The notes: generated by a model from the sequence alone, not told the origin. A DNA stretch of 64,000 bases from Chitinophaga pinensis (GCA_945862385.1 CAMAXV010000003.1:62001-126000); one strand, 5' to 3'. Counted from the stretch's first letter, positions 53,749-62,651 are shown. A program made the numbers and translations.

Positions 53749-54183
53749 ATGAAGACATCGGCAAATTCTTACAGGTATGGGGTTTGGATTGACAGAAAGC
53801 ATGCCATGATTATCAAGATAGACGCTGAAGGCAACCCCGAATATTCAGAAATCATATCAGGCCTGGGAACCAGAACGAGGTTTCAGGGTGAAACAACAAC
53901 CAAGACCGGGATGTTGGGGACAGTTATCTCGTGGCAGAAAAAATCTCAGGAAAAAGAAAATAATTACATGAAGAAATTTGTTACCAAGGTAGTAGACAGC
54001 CTGCAAAATGCCAATGCAGTGCTCATCCTTGGTTCTGCTGATACGCGCTTTGAACTTCAGAATGCCATTGAAAAGAGCAAAACAATGCATGATACCTGGA
54101 TAGAAAACAGGCCTGAGGAGAAACTTGACCGGCGAGGACTGGAACTGGAAATGGAAAAACATTTTAACCTGCATTTCAGCTAA
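53749..54183 (+). CDS. eRF1/Dom34-like domain protein (translational machinery type)
   Basis: A 144-residue protein. The N-terminus YGVWIDRKHAMIIKID and the later VLILGSADTRFELQNAIEKSK, with a final REL-MEKHF-like helix, match the small bacterial proteins that resemble domain 2 of eRF1/Dom34 (pattern GIWIDH--A-I...ILI-GPGEAK-EL---IE). These lack the GGQ domain. Their function is unknown; a link with ribosomes or stress is inferred from the fold only. The product is cytoplasmic. It has a long upstream gap with repeats, and its codon use looks like its neighbours. Confidence 0.65.
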   Translation: MKTSANSYRYGVWIDRKHAMIIKIDAEGNPEYSEIISGLGTRTRFQGETTTKTGMLGTVISWQKKSQEKENNYMKKFVTKVVDSLQNANAVLILGSADTRFELQNAIEKSKTMHDTWIENRPEEKLDRRGLELEMEKHFNLHFS

Positions 54184-54188
54184 GTGAA

Positions 54189-54220
54189 TTTGTAACAACA
54201 ACGATATCCCATTAACTTTG
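54189..54220 (+). promoter_or_regulatory. Bacteroidota promoter of the exonuclease fusion gene
   Basis: TTTG at 54189-54192, a 20-base spacer, then TAACTTTG at 54213-54220, a full match to the TTTG/TAnnTTTG consensus. The ATG is only 7 bases past the box, so the leader would be at most a few bases. Confidence 0.65.
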
Positions 54221-54227
54221 GGGTTGA

Positions 54228-55598
54228 ATGTTTGCAGTAGTAGATATAGAAACAACAGGAGGTAATGCCGGAACCGGAAGTATAACTGAAATAGCCATTT
54301 TGATTACAGATGGCCAGCAGGTTCTTGACAGGTATACCACGCTCGTAAATCCTTTGCGCCCGATTCCACTTTTTGTAGAAAAACTGACAGGAATCAATGA
54401 CGCCATGGTAAGCAAAGCCCCTGTTTTTGCTGATGTGGCACGTGAAGTTTATGATTTACTCCAAGGTAAAATTTTTGTTGCCCACAATGTAAATTTTGAT
54501 TTCTCATTCATTGCACATCAGTTGCAGCAACATGGATACCAGCTTCAGTCTCGAAAACTATGCACAGTCAGGCTTAGCCGGAAAATATTTCAGAATTTGC
54601 CGAGTTATAGCCTTGGAAACCTTTGTCGCTCGCTGGAAATACAACTCACAAACAGACACAGGGCTTTGGGTGATGCGGAGGCAACAACATTGTTATTTCA
54701 TAAATTGCTGAACAATGACACCGGAAAGCATATTGACAGTATGCTTAAGAAAGGCAGCAAGGAAGCCTACCTGCCTATGCATTTATCAGGTAAAGATTTA
54801 GACAAGATTCCCAATGTTCCCGGCATTTACTATTTTCATGACAACAAGGGTAAAATCATCTATGTTGGCAAAGCCAAACAATTGAAAAAAAGGGTAATCA
54901 GTCATTTTTCCAATAATGATGTGAGCAAACGTAAGCAGGACCTAATCAGGCTTGTTCACAAAATAAGTTATAAAGAATGTGGTAATGAACTGATGATGAG
55001 TGTTCAGGAAAGTGTCGAAATCAAAAGAATATGGCCACAATTTAACCGATCGCAAAAAAAGTTTGAAAACAGATTTGGCATCTGCAGTTATGAAGATCAG
55101 AAAGGCATTTTAAGGCTTGGTGTTGTTAAAAAGAAGAAACACATCAAAACACATACCACATTTGCCATGCAACTTGACGGCATCAGGTTGTTGAATAAGC
55201 TCGCAAGAGAACATGGATTATGCCCAAAGATGTGCTTTTTACAACTGGAACATGTAGATTGCCAGGGACAAGTGGAGTCATTTTGTTCAGGCATTTGCGA
55301 CGACAAAGAGCATACTACTTCCTACAACAACAAAGTCTTATCAGCCATTAATGCTATGGTGAGTGATTCTCCAAATCTTGCTGTATTCGGACCAGGTAGA
55401 AAGCTTACAGAACTTAGCTGTATCATGATTGGGAGAAATGATTTCCTGGCTTTAGGATTTGTTTCCCATCATGCCTTAAAAATGAAAAAAGATAAACTGG
55501 AAAAACAACTCTCAGCTGCTGCCTCTAACGAATTTATCAGGTCAATGGTTTTAGCTTATGCAGATAAAAATCCTGCACTGACAGTTGTCTTTAATTGA
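54228..55598 (+). CDS. DnaQ-like 3'-5' exonuclease fused to UvrC-type GIY-YIG nuclease
   Basis: A 456-residue fusion. Residues 1-165 are a DEDDh exonuclease with Asp6 and Glu8 (VDIETTGG), Asp91 (NFDFSFI), His144 and Asp149 (HRALGDAEA). Residues about 195-275 are a GIY-YIG nuclease of the UvrC/Cho type (GIYYFHDNKGKIIYVGKAKQLKKRV). The remainder resembles the middle region of UvrC-like proteins and has a Cys-rich segment (CPKMCFLQLE...CSGIC). The same fusion is known in other bacteria, including mycobacteria; the role is presumed DNA repair. Both active sites look complete. It is 44 bases behind the eRF1-like gene but has its own promoter. Confidence 0.9.
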   Translation: MFAVVDIETTGGNAGTGSITEIAILITDGQQVLDRYTTLVNPLRPIPLFVEKLTGINDAMVSKAPVFADVAREVYDLLQGKIFVAHNVNFDFSFIAHQLQQHGYQLQSRKLCTVRLSRKIFQNLPSYSLGNLCRSLEIQLTNRHRALGDAEATTLLFHKLLNNDTGKHIDSMLKKGSKEAYLPMHLSGKDLDKIPNVPGIYYFHDNKGKIIYVGKAKQLKKRVISHFSNNDVSKRKQDLIRLVHKISYKECGNELMMSVQESVEIKRIWPQFNRSQKKFENRFGICSYEDQKGILRLGVVKKKKHIKTHTTFAMQLDGIRLLNKLAREHGLCPKMCFLQLEHVDCQGQVESFCSGICDDKEHTTSYNNKVLSAINAMVSDSPNLAVFGPGRKLTELSCIMIGRNDFLALGFVSHHALKMKKDKLEKQLSAAASNEFIRSMVLAYADKNPALTVVFN

Positions 55599-55602
55599 AA
55601 AT

Positions 55603-55890
55603 TTATTTGATTTCCTCTACGGTAGCACCAATACCGCGGTCAACTATAGCCTCACACATTGTTTTCAGCTCTTCGTAAGTGCCTTTTTTAACATCACACT
55701 TGCCCTTGTAGTGAATTATCATGGCACATTGCTCTGCCTGTTCCGGCTCATGCTTGCAAATGTCTATAAGTGTTTTAATAACCCAGTCAAAAGTATTGAT
55801 ATCATCATTCCAGACAATTAAAACGTAGCCAGTACTTTCCAGTACTTCTACTTCATATTCCTCGAAAACAATGGGTTTAATCTGAGACAT
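55603..55890 (-). CDS. clpS: ATP-dependent Clp protease adaptor ClpS
   Basis: A 95-residue ClpS. The pocket signature is VIVWNDDINTFDWVIKTLIDI (around 24-44, N-degron binding Asn-Asp), then CKHEPEQAEQCAMIIHYKGK with the conserved His, and YEELKTMCEAIVDRG at the end. It hands proteins with destabilising N-terminal residues to ClpAP/ClpCP. Cytoplasmic. Convergent with the exonuclease gene, 4 bases apart. Confidence 0.93.
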   Translation of the reverse strand: MSQIKPIVFEEYEVEVLESTGYVLIVWNDDINTFDWVIKTLIDICKHEPEQAEQCAMIIHYKGKCDVKKGTYEELKTMCEAIVDRGIGATVEEIK

Positions 55891-55917
55891 GGTGTTTTAA
55901 ACACTTGAATAGTTATG

Positions 55918-55992
55918 TGGAACATACTGGGCTCGAACCAGTGACCCCTACTCTGTCAAAGTAATGCTCTAAACCAACTGAGCTAATGTTCC
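55918..55992 (-). tRNA. tRNA-Val (GAC)
   Basis: A 75-base cloverleaf on the minus strand. The 7-bp acceptor stem GGAACAT/ATGTTCC is perfect, the D arm has GCTCAGTTGGTTTAGAGC, the anticodon stem is TTACT/AGTAG with loop TTGACAG (anticodon GAC), and the T arm has TTCGAGC. The discriminator is A and CCA is not encoded. It reads Val codons GUC/GUU. Confidence 0.92.
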
Positions 55993-56043
55993 CACTGGCC
56001 GCAAATTTACTAAAAAAACCTCAATTTACAAATGGCATGTGCT

Positions 56044-57213
56044 TTAAACAACCGGCCATTTGAAGGTTGAAACCAGTGGAATCCGCATTCCGCTGGCTGA
56101 AGATTTCCTTGCAGCTTCTATGATCTCCAGCACATGTAAAGCATGTTCAACATTGATCAATGGCTCGGTCTTATTCACTATTGATTCAGCAACCTTTGTT
56201 GCACCTTCCTGCCATACATATCCGCCTGTTTCTTTTTCATGTAGCTGACCTGGTTTTTCCCATGAATCGTCCAGGATAACTCCGTTGGTTTCCCAGTCGT
56301 AACCTATCATCCGCATATTTCCCTTGTCCCCATAGATCTGGATAGAATGCAGCTGCTGCCCCTTGGCCTCATGCCCGTGTGGATCAAAAAAATTAAAGCC
56401 ACACATTACATGACTTATGATACCACTGTCATGATCCATGAGTATATGTGCATTATCTTCCTCTTCTACCTTGATTTTACCTTTCTCATCAATCATACGT
56501 TCCGGATTAACAATGCTAAGCATGGCCATTACTGATTTAGCCGGACCGAGTAATCCGGTTAAAGTTGCCATGTTGTATACACCCAGATCAGGCATACTGC
56601 CCCCGTTTTTTTCATAGAAAAACGATGACCATCCCGGTCCTGTGTGTCCATATTGACCGTGAGCACTTGCAACACGGCCTAATTTACCTTCTTGTATACA
56701 GCGGCTCATAAAGGCAAACTGTGGACTATTCACAACTGCAGGGGCTCCCCAAAGCTTCAGATTTTTACTTTTGGCGAGCTCAAGTAGCGCTTTACCTTCT
56801 GCATAGGTATTGGCCATGGGCTTTTCACTCCACACATGCTTTCCTGACAGTAGGGCTTTTTTGTTCAGTTCACCATGCTTTTGCATGTCTGTAAGGGTTA
56901 CCATCATATCAAATGGCACTCCTTTCAACAAGGAGTCTATATCAGCATAAGTTGCAGCCTTAACATTATATTGTTCATTCTGAGCAACTGCCCTTTCATG
57001 TCTGATATCACATAAGCTTACAATTTCAATTGAAGGGGATGATTGTAAATGAGGGATATACCTGTTGCTGACACTGCCACAACCTATAATGGCTACCCGT
57101 ATCTTTTTTATGTCATTGACCGCAACCATTGACTCCAGAGATGTGAGGAGGGATGCAGCACCTGCAGAAGCTGCGAAAGTTAAAAACTGCGAACGAGACA
57201 TGTTCTGATTCAT
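56044..57213 (-). CDS. Gfo/Idh/MocA family oxidoreductase, exported
   Basis: A 389-residue protein with an N-terminal export signal (SRSQFLTFAASAGAASLLTS), similar to a Tat signal but without the twin arginines. The NAD(P)-binding domain follows with VAIIGCGSVSNRYIP (about 36-50), SEKPMANTYAEG with the EKP motif, and a C-terminal alpha/beta domain. Such exported members act on sugars or inositols and often carry a tightly bound cofactor. It lies 45 bases behind the DUF1501 gene and is the last member of the second redox cluster, with which it probably shares a pathway. The substrate is unknown. Confidence 0.85.
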   Translation of the reverse strand: MNQNMSRSQFLTFAASAGAASLLTSLESMVAVNDIKKIRVAIIGCGSVSNRYIPHLQSSPSIEIVSLCDIRHERAVAQNEQYNVKAATYADIDSLLKGVPFDMMVTLTDMQKHGELNKKALLSGKHVWSEKPMANTYAEGKALLELAKSKNLKLWGAPAVVNSPQFAFMSRCIQEGKLGRVASAHGQYGHTGPGWSSFFYEKNGGSMPDLGVYNMATLTGLLGPAKSVMAMLSIVNPERMIDEKGKIKVEEEDNAHILMDHDSGIISHVMCGFNFFDPHGHEAKGQQLHSIQIYGDKGNMRMIGYDWETNGVILDDSWEKPGQLHEKETGGYVWQEGATKVAESIVNKTEPLINVEHALHVLEIIEAARKSSASGMRIPLVSTFKWPVV

Positions 57214-57258
57214 AAACGTGTATTAATTTTTTTAATGGAGCATGATAATTTCCGGGAA

Positions 57259-58689
57259 TCAAGCCTGTTTTGCCAATAAATCCATGACAGCTTTGCCTGA
57301 TCCATCAGGTGTAGTATAAAATGGTCTTTCCTCTATGATATAATTTGTTTCTGGATCAATACCAAGTGCATGATAAATTGTCTGATGCACCTGTTCAATA
57401 TAAATGGGATTTTCAATGGTTTTACATGGCCTTTCATCAGCAGTTTTACCGTATACAAAACCTTTTTTAATGCCTCCGCCAAACATCAGCATAGAACAAC
57501 CATCTGTAAAATGCCTGTGCATGCCATAATGCTTCAATTCTTCTATAACATCAGGCTGATTGACCTGTTCCTTTACTTTCAAATCAGGTCGACCTTCAAC
57601 CATCATATCCCTGCTGAACTCACTGGCCAATATGACCAATGTACGATCGAGATGTCCTGATTCATCCAAATCTTTAATCAGCTGCGCAATAGGTGCATCA
57701 ATTACTTTTTTCATATCGGTCAATCGGGTATGCCCGTTTTCATGGGTATCCCAGTTCATGAATGGTTCATACTCTGTGGTAACACTGATAAACCTTGCAC
57801 CCTTTTCAACCAGGCGTTTTGCCATCAGACAACCCAATCCAAACCTGCCGGTATTATAAATATCATACGACTCTTTTTTCTCCCTGCTGAGATCAAATGC
57901 TTCTGCTTCAGGGGATCTGAGCAGCATATATGCCTGCTCCATGGAACGTTTCAGGGATTCTTTCTGATATTCAGACCCCAATTCACCCACAGCACTTTGA
58001 GCGATTAAGTCATTATATAATTTATTTCTGCTTTCGAAACGACTGAGAGACATACCTGCAGGAGGTTTCACGCTAGACAGTCCTTCAAGCGGATCAGGAA
58101 TCATAAAAGGACCATATTCATTACCCAGAAAACCAGCGCTATGAAAAGCTTTCAGTTCTTCACCCTCTCCTACCGAAAACCTTTGTCCAATATCAATAAA
58201 TGCTGGAATCACCTTGTTTTTTTGTCCGAGTTCCCGTGCAATCCACGATCCCAGGTGAGGCACAGCAACAGTCTGTGGTGGTCTGTAACAGGTATGCCAG
58301 TGATACTGGTGCCGGGTATGGAGAATATGACCAAGATCGGCTGCCACATAAGAACGGATCAACGTTCCCTTATCCATCACACTACCGATTTTTTCTAGCC
58401 CCTCTGAAAAATAAACATCATCCAGCACAGTGGGTACTTTATTAAAAGTACTGAGTACTGAGTTGGCCTCCATTCCTTTTGAAAAAGGAGTAAATTTTTT
58501 CGGATCAAAAGTCTCAGTATGTGCCATCCCCCCTCCCATCCAAAGTAAAATGACACTATCTGCAGTTGATTTCATCTTACCTGCATTGCAACTCATGGAG
58601 CCGAGGAACGGAGCGCCTGCAGCCATCGCGGCCAATGCGGCGGAGCTGGTGGACTGCAGAAAACTCCTTCTGGATATTGACCTTTTCAT
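57259..58689 (-). CDS. DUF1501 protein, Tat-exported
   Basis: A 476-residue paralogue of the 38541 gene. The Tat signal is ISRRSFLQSTSSAALAAMAAGA. The DUF1501 domain holds SVILLWMGGGMAHTETFDPKKF, YVAADLGHILHTRHQYH, NWDTHENGHTRLTD, VILASEFSRD and MHRHFTDGCSMLMFGGGIKKGF. As in the other copy, metal-type residues of the alkaline phosphatase superfamily are visible. It sits between the Gfo/Idh/MocA gene and the large DUF1549/DUF1553 protein, 21 bases from the latter, all on one strand. Confidence 0.9.
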   Translation of the reverse strand: MKRSISRRSFLQSTSSAALAAMAAGAPFLGSMSCNAGKMKSTADSVILLWMGGGMAHTETFDPKKFTPFSKGMEANSVLSTFNKVPTVLDDVYFSEGLEKIGSVMDKGTLIRSYVAADLGHILHTRHQYHWHTCYRPPQTVAVPHLGSWIARELGQKNKVIPAFIDIGQRFSVGEGEELKAFHSAGFLGNEYGPFMIPDPLEGLSSVKPPAGMSLSRFESRNKLYNDLIAQSAVGELGSEYQKESLKRSMEQAYMLLRSPEAEAFDLSREKKESYDIYNTGRFGLGCLMAKRLVEKGARFISVTTEYEPFMNWDTHENGHTRLTDMKKVIDAPIAQLIKDLDESGHLDRTLVILASEFSRDMMVEGRPDLKVKEQVNQPDVIEELKHYGMHRHFTDGCSMLMFGGGIKKGFVYGKTADERPCKTIENPIYIEQVHQTIYHALGIDPETNYIIEERPFYTTPDGSGKAVMDLLAKQA

Positions 58690-58710
58690 ATGAACATTTG
58701 AACTTAATTG

Positions 58711-61200
58711 TTAATTGATGAGTTGAAATTCAGGATGCAAAAGCATTGCCCAGTAAAAATCTTCGATTCCTGATGCACCCGCTGGTTGTCCGATTGTACC
58801 CAAAGCCACTTTGATTTCAGCTGCCGTTGGTGGTCTACCGATTGCCCTGTTGTAGAAAATGGTAACAAGATTCTTACCCGAGTGACCAGACTGCAGCCAT
58901 TTTTGGGCACCCAGTTTGAGGGTTTGGTGCAACCTTTGTCCATTAGTCATTTCCATAGCCTGCAACAAGTTAGCATGAGATTCCCTGGAAGTTGTTACGG
59001 TCTCTCTTGTGGGTCGACCCAGTGCAAGCAGCAATGGATTATTGGCAACCAAAGCAGCCCTGACCACTACTGCACCCGATGGTAATGCTGTGAATGCAGC
59101 TGGCAGATATTTCAGCTCTTTGTAACCAAAAACTGAATCAACCAGCATGGATGCAGCATCAGTAAACTGTTCTGCTGTCATTCGTTTTACCAGTACGCCC
59201 CTAAAGCGAAAATCATTGGCAAACAAATCCTCAGGCTGTTTTAATCCGTCTGCAGGAAGCCTGTAAGTTCTGGAACTGGCAATCATACGGATTAGCCATT
59301 TCAAGTCCGAGCCATTTTGCTGAAAATTGAATGCGAGCCAGTCTATCAGATCACGACTCCATGGTGTATTATCCATCTGGTCTACGGGTTCAATAATTCC
59401 CCTGCCCATCAATTGCTTCCAGACCCTGTTTACGATTGTTCTGTACAACCTGCCATTCTCAGGTTTTGTCATGATCTTCGCCAGTTGCGCCATTTTCCTT
59501 GCGCGTGTGGCCATGCTGTCTATGGATCCGAGCTCTTCCCATAGCATTTTGGGACGAACATACTTTCCTGTGGGTTGGTCGCATCGGTGGATTTCCAGGG
59601 AACTATCTGCGAATACGTTGGCCATTCCATAGGCATCGGTCAGCTGCCAGTTGTTGATAAAACTGTTGTGACATGAAGCACATTTCAGATTCAGTCCGAG
59701 GAAAACCTGTGCCACATTCTGGGCAGCCTGCATTTCTGTAGTCTGACTGGCATTGACTACACCCCTCCACCTGATACCTGATACAAAGCCTTTAGATTCA
59801 TCAGCCGGACTTATCAGCTCCTCCACAATTTTTTCATAAGATTTATTGTCTCTGACAGACTTGTAAAGCCAATCTGTAATGCTATATCTGCCGCGTGTAA
59901 TGTACCCGGTTCCGGTATAATCATTACGCAGCAAATCATTCCAGAAAGTCAGCCAGTGTATGGCATAATCATCCTGACGTGAAAGCAACTCTTCAACCAA
60001 TTTTTCTACTTTATCAGCTGCAGTATCCCTGACAAACCGTGTCTGTTCCTCAGGTGTTGGCAACAGTCCGATCAGGTCAAGGTACAATCTCCTCACGAAC
60101 ACCTGTTCATCAGCTACTGCTGGCCAGGACAATTTATTTTCGCTGAAATATTGATCAACCCATTGATCCACAGGATTAGAGAAATTTGAGGTATTGACAG
60201 GCAAAGCAGGGTTACGCGGAGCCAGAGGTGCAACCTTAAATGTAGATTGTGCATCTCCGTCTGGCCAGGGAGCGCCTTTATCAATCCATAAGGAAAGGAT
60301 TTTTACTTCCTTTTCAGACAAACGTTTTCCTTTTGTGGGCATGGCATCCTCATCACCAGCAGGCAGTTTAACCCTTCTGATTAGCTCACTTTCCAGGGAA
60401 TTACCAGGGATGATAACCGGTCCGCCTTCGCCCCCCTTCAGCAACATGTCTTTGATATCCAGCCTCAGATCACCTTTAACTTTATCAGAACCATGGCACT
60501 TGTAGCAATTATGAGCCAATATGGCCCTGGCTTCCACGCTTAAAATTCTCTCCTGATCTGGAGTCAGACCTATCGCGGAATCTCCTGTTTTTTCAGCTAT
60601 AGCTGAAAGATTCAGCTGCTCACTTTTACTGGTGAAGAGTTTATCAAGATAACCTTCCCCATGCGTAAGCGAAGCTCCTGCGTGACCTGTATACAGCGCG
60701 GCAAACATGCCCACAAAAAAAGAAATCCTGTAAAAATCAATAACTAGTTTTTTTGAGGAAGCTAAAGCCTTCGCATGTAAATACAGACTGACCCATGAAA
60801 GCAGAGATGAAATGATTGCACCCTGAAAATGGATATCAAGCAAGTTGCTGCCATAATCTCCATTACTGCCCAAGAGCGCACCGAAAGCGACTGATAAGAC
60901 CAGTGAAAAAATAAGCACATAAAGGAGGAGTAGCATCGCCAGTCTATATCCGGAATGGAAATTTTTCCATGAGGCTACTTCCAGAACAACTCCGAATAAC
61001 ACCAGCCCTATAGGTAAGTGAACCATCACGGGATGCAGTACTCCCCAGTTTTGAAGCCAGGTTAACCTGACTGCCTCACCTAATCCCAGCCAGTTTTGAT
61101 GTACAAAAATGGCAAAAAGCAGTGCTGCAGTTACCAGTAAAGTAGTCAGGATAAACAGAGTTTTACCTGTCAGGATTTTTTCAATACGGCTGTTCGTCAA
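58711..61200 (-). CDS. membrane-module/PSCyt1/DUF1549/DUF1553 fusion protein
   Basis: An 829-residue protein that joins, in one chain, modules which the first cluster keeps in separate genes. A membrane module of the DUF2231 type (about 1-185) has HPVMVHLPIG at 56-65 and GHAGASLTHGEGY at 172-184. The haem motif CYKCH (232-236) is followed by IIPGNS and MPTKGK. DUF1549 (about 340-520) has a second CASCH (507-511). DUF1553 follows, with RTIVNRVWKQLMGRGII and SRTYRLP. The soluble part should be periplasmic. It heads the second cluster; 94 bases upstream are free of genes. Electron transfer between membrane and periplasm is inferred from the motifs. Confidence 0.87.
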   Translation of the reverse strand: MTNSRIEKILTGKTLFILTTLLVTAALLFAIFVHQNWLGLGEAVRLTWLQNWGVLHPVMVHLPIGLVLFGVVLEVASWKNFHSGYRLAMLLLLYVLIFSLVLSVAFGALLGSNGDYGSNLLDIHFQGAIISSLLSWVSLYLHAKALASSKKLVIDFYRISFFVGMFAALYTGHAGASLTHGEGYLDKLFTSKSEQLNLSAIAEKTGDSAIGLTPDQERILSVEARAILAHNCYKCHGSDKVKGDLRLDIKDMLLKGGEGGPVIIPGNSLESELIRRVKLPAGDEDAMPTKGKRLSEKEVKILSLWIDKGAPWPDGDAQSTFKVAPLAPRNPALPVNTSNFSNPVDQWVDQYFSENKLSWPAVADEQVFVRRLYLDLIGLLPTPEEQTRFVRDTAADKVEKLVEELLSRQDDYAIHWLTFWNDLLRNDYTGTGYITRGRYSITDWLYKSVRDNKSYEKIVEELISPADESKGFVSGIRWRGVVNASQTTEMQAAQNVAQVFLGLNLKCASCHNSFINNWQLTDAYGMANVFADSSLEIHRCDQPTGKYVRPKMLWEELGSIDSMATRARKMAQLAKIMTKPENGRLYRTIVNRVWKQLMGRGIIEPVDQMDNTPWSRDLIDWLAFNFQQNGSDLKWLIRMIASSRTYRLPADGLKQPEDLFANDFRFRGVLVKRMTAEQFTDAASMLVDSVFGYKELKYLPAAFTALPSGAVVVRAALVANNPLLLALGRPTRETVTTSRESHANLLQAMEMTNGQRLHQTLKLGAQKWLQSGHSGKNLVTIFYNRAIGRPPTAAEIKVALGTIGQPAGASGIEDFYWAMLLHPEFQLIN

Positions 61201-61294
61201 ACTTTGGGAATTAGAACAATGAATTTACTAAATTCAAAGGAAATTCAACAAAAATTATACTGCGTTGCACATTGCCTAAGCTATTAAACTTTTG

Positions 61295-61540
61295 CTAATC
61301 CAAGCTAAAAGTTACTGCAACATCTCCCGAACCCAGTGCTTCCTTTAATCCAGCTGTATGCTCAATCCTGCCGATTCTGGTATAGGCATAGCGGGTATTG
61401 AATGTTTCATAAAAAATAACCAGCGTAGACGTACCGTAAAGCATAATATCTCCAACTTTTATTATTCCAGGATTGGAAGCCTTTGCTGGAAGACTTACAG
61501 GCAGGTCAGCATACTTTTCATTTGCATTGAGCTCAATCAT
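61295..61540 (-). pseudogene. 5'-truncated cyclophilin-like domain gene
   Basis: The 81-residue frame reads IELNANEKYADLPVSLP, GDIMLYGTSTLVIFYETF, YTRIGRIEHTAGL and GSGDVAVTFSLD. This is the last two thirds of the small bacterial cyclophilin-like domain (Cyclophil_like type). Full-length members carry about 35 more residues before the LNGNEKYGDLP-like motif. Here a stop lies four codons upstream, and no other frame within 150 bases resembles the missing part. It is either a remnant or a real short protein started at the ATG at 61540. Confidence 0.55.
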
Positions 61541-61718
61541 GTCAAGCTTTAGTTAATTGTTTTTTATCGAAATTTATATTTCGCATTTGATATCTGCCAC
61601 TTGTAGGAAAACCAGTTAAAATACGCAACTGAAAAAAAGGAATAATAAAAATATTCCCCCTTATTCTTACCATAAACCATTGTAATGATAGAACTTACTG
61701 GTGTAAAACTGAACAACC

Positions 61719-62458
61719 ATGTCTTCCGACTACAACAAAATTGCAGATGAATACAAGTATTCCAAGTCGTTGCCGTGGCGAAAATATCTGGAAGCACATA
61801 CACTATATAAAATAGCAGGTGACATTTACGGCAAATCTGTGCTGGACCTTGCCTGTGGGGAGGGGTTTTATACCCGCCTTTATAAATTAAAAGGCGCATC
61901 GGAAGTAGTGGGAATTGACCTTTCAGAGCAAATGATTACATTGGCTATGGAAGCAGAAAAAGTGGATCCCTTATACATAACCTATTTTGTAGGGAATGCG
62001 TTGGACCTTGATCTGGGTAGACAATTCGATTTGATTTCAGCATCATATTTGTTGAATTATGCTGAAAATGAATCCCAGCTGCAAACCATGTGTAATATAA
62101 TTTCCCAACATTTGAAACCCGGAGGGAGATTTGTCACCATCAACAACAATCCCGAATGCAAACACCCGGAAATATCCATGCGGAAATATGGTTTTGAACG
62201 GGTCCAAAAGGGATTTGATGATGGAGATGAAGTGATTTATAAACTTTACTCTCCAGACCAAAGCTATGTGGAACTTACCAATTACCACCTTTCCGGCAAA
62301 TGCATGAAAGATGTATCAAGGCAGCCGGATTAACCAACACAAATTGGCACAGCATGGAAATATCACCAAATGGCGCTTCACTTTTTGAAGAAACGCATTG
62401 GCAAGACTTGCTAAAGTGCGAACCCGTGATTGGTATCTCTTGCGCCAAAAAAGATTAA
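61719..62458 (+). pseudogene. SAM-dependent methyltransferase interrupted by a frameshift
   Basis: Residues 1-190 from the ATG at 61719 are a class I methyltransferase: SVLDLACGEGFYTRLY (motif I), VVGIDLSEQMI, and FDLISASYLLNYA. The frame then ends at 62333 after a short non-matching tail. In another frame, from about 62300 to the stop at 62456-62458, the sequence continues as MHERCIKAAGLTNTNWHSM and then GIS-CAKKD. This is the expected C-terminal end of the family (an ER--KAAGF-like helix, then W, then IIGI-C-K). Adding one base in the AAA run near 62298-62300 would restore one chain of about 247 residues. It is a recent mutation or a sequencing error; the substrate is unknown. Confidence 0.7.
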
Positions 62459-62620
62459 AAAGTCTGCACTTGGGGTTTATCAATACCTTGTTCACAAGGA
62501 ATCCAACTGCTAAATAAAGAAAACTAAACTTTATGCCTGAAATAAAATCCCCCAAGTTTTGAGGTTAATCCCGATTTTTCCGACTTTAAAATATAAACGT
62601 AAAACATATACAGATTAAAA

Positions 62621-62646
62621 TAAAAAAGGTCACTTTTCAGTGACCT
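62621..62646 (-). terminator. terminator hairpin within repeat copy 1
   Basis: An 8-bp stem (AGGTCACT/AGTGACCT, loop TTTC) at 62627-62646 followed by a T run on the minus strand. Duplicate of the tRNA-Val terminator at 63007-63026. Confidence 0.7.
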
Positions 62647-62651
62647 CTCAG

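Noticed and set aside
61564-61899. 111-residue minus-strand frame upstream of the truncated cyclophilin-like gene
   Set aside because: I tested whether it could encode the missing N-terminal part; it does not resemble it and it overlaps the methyltransferase gene.
62316-62555. 79-residue minus-strand frame behind the methyltransferase
   Set aside because: It is antisense to the frameshifted C-terminal part of the methyltransferase, which explains the open frame.
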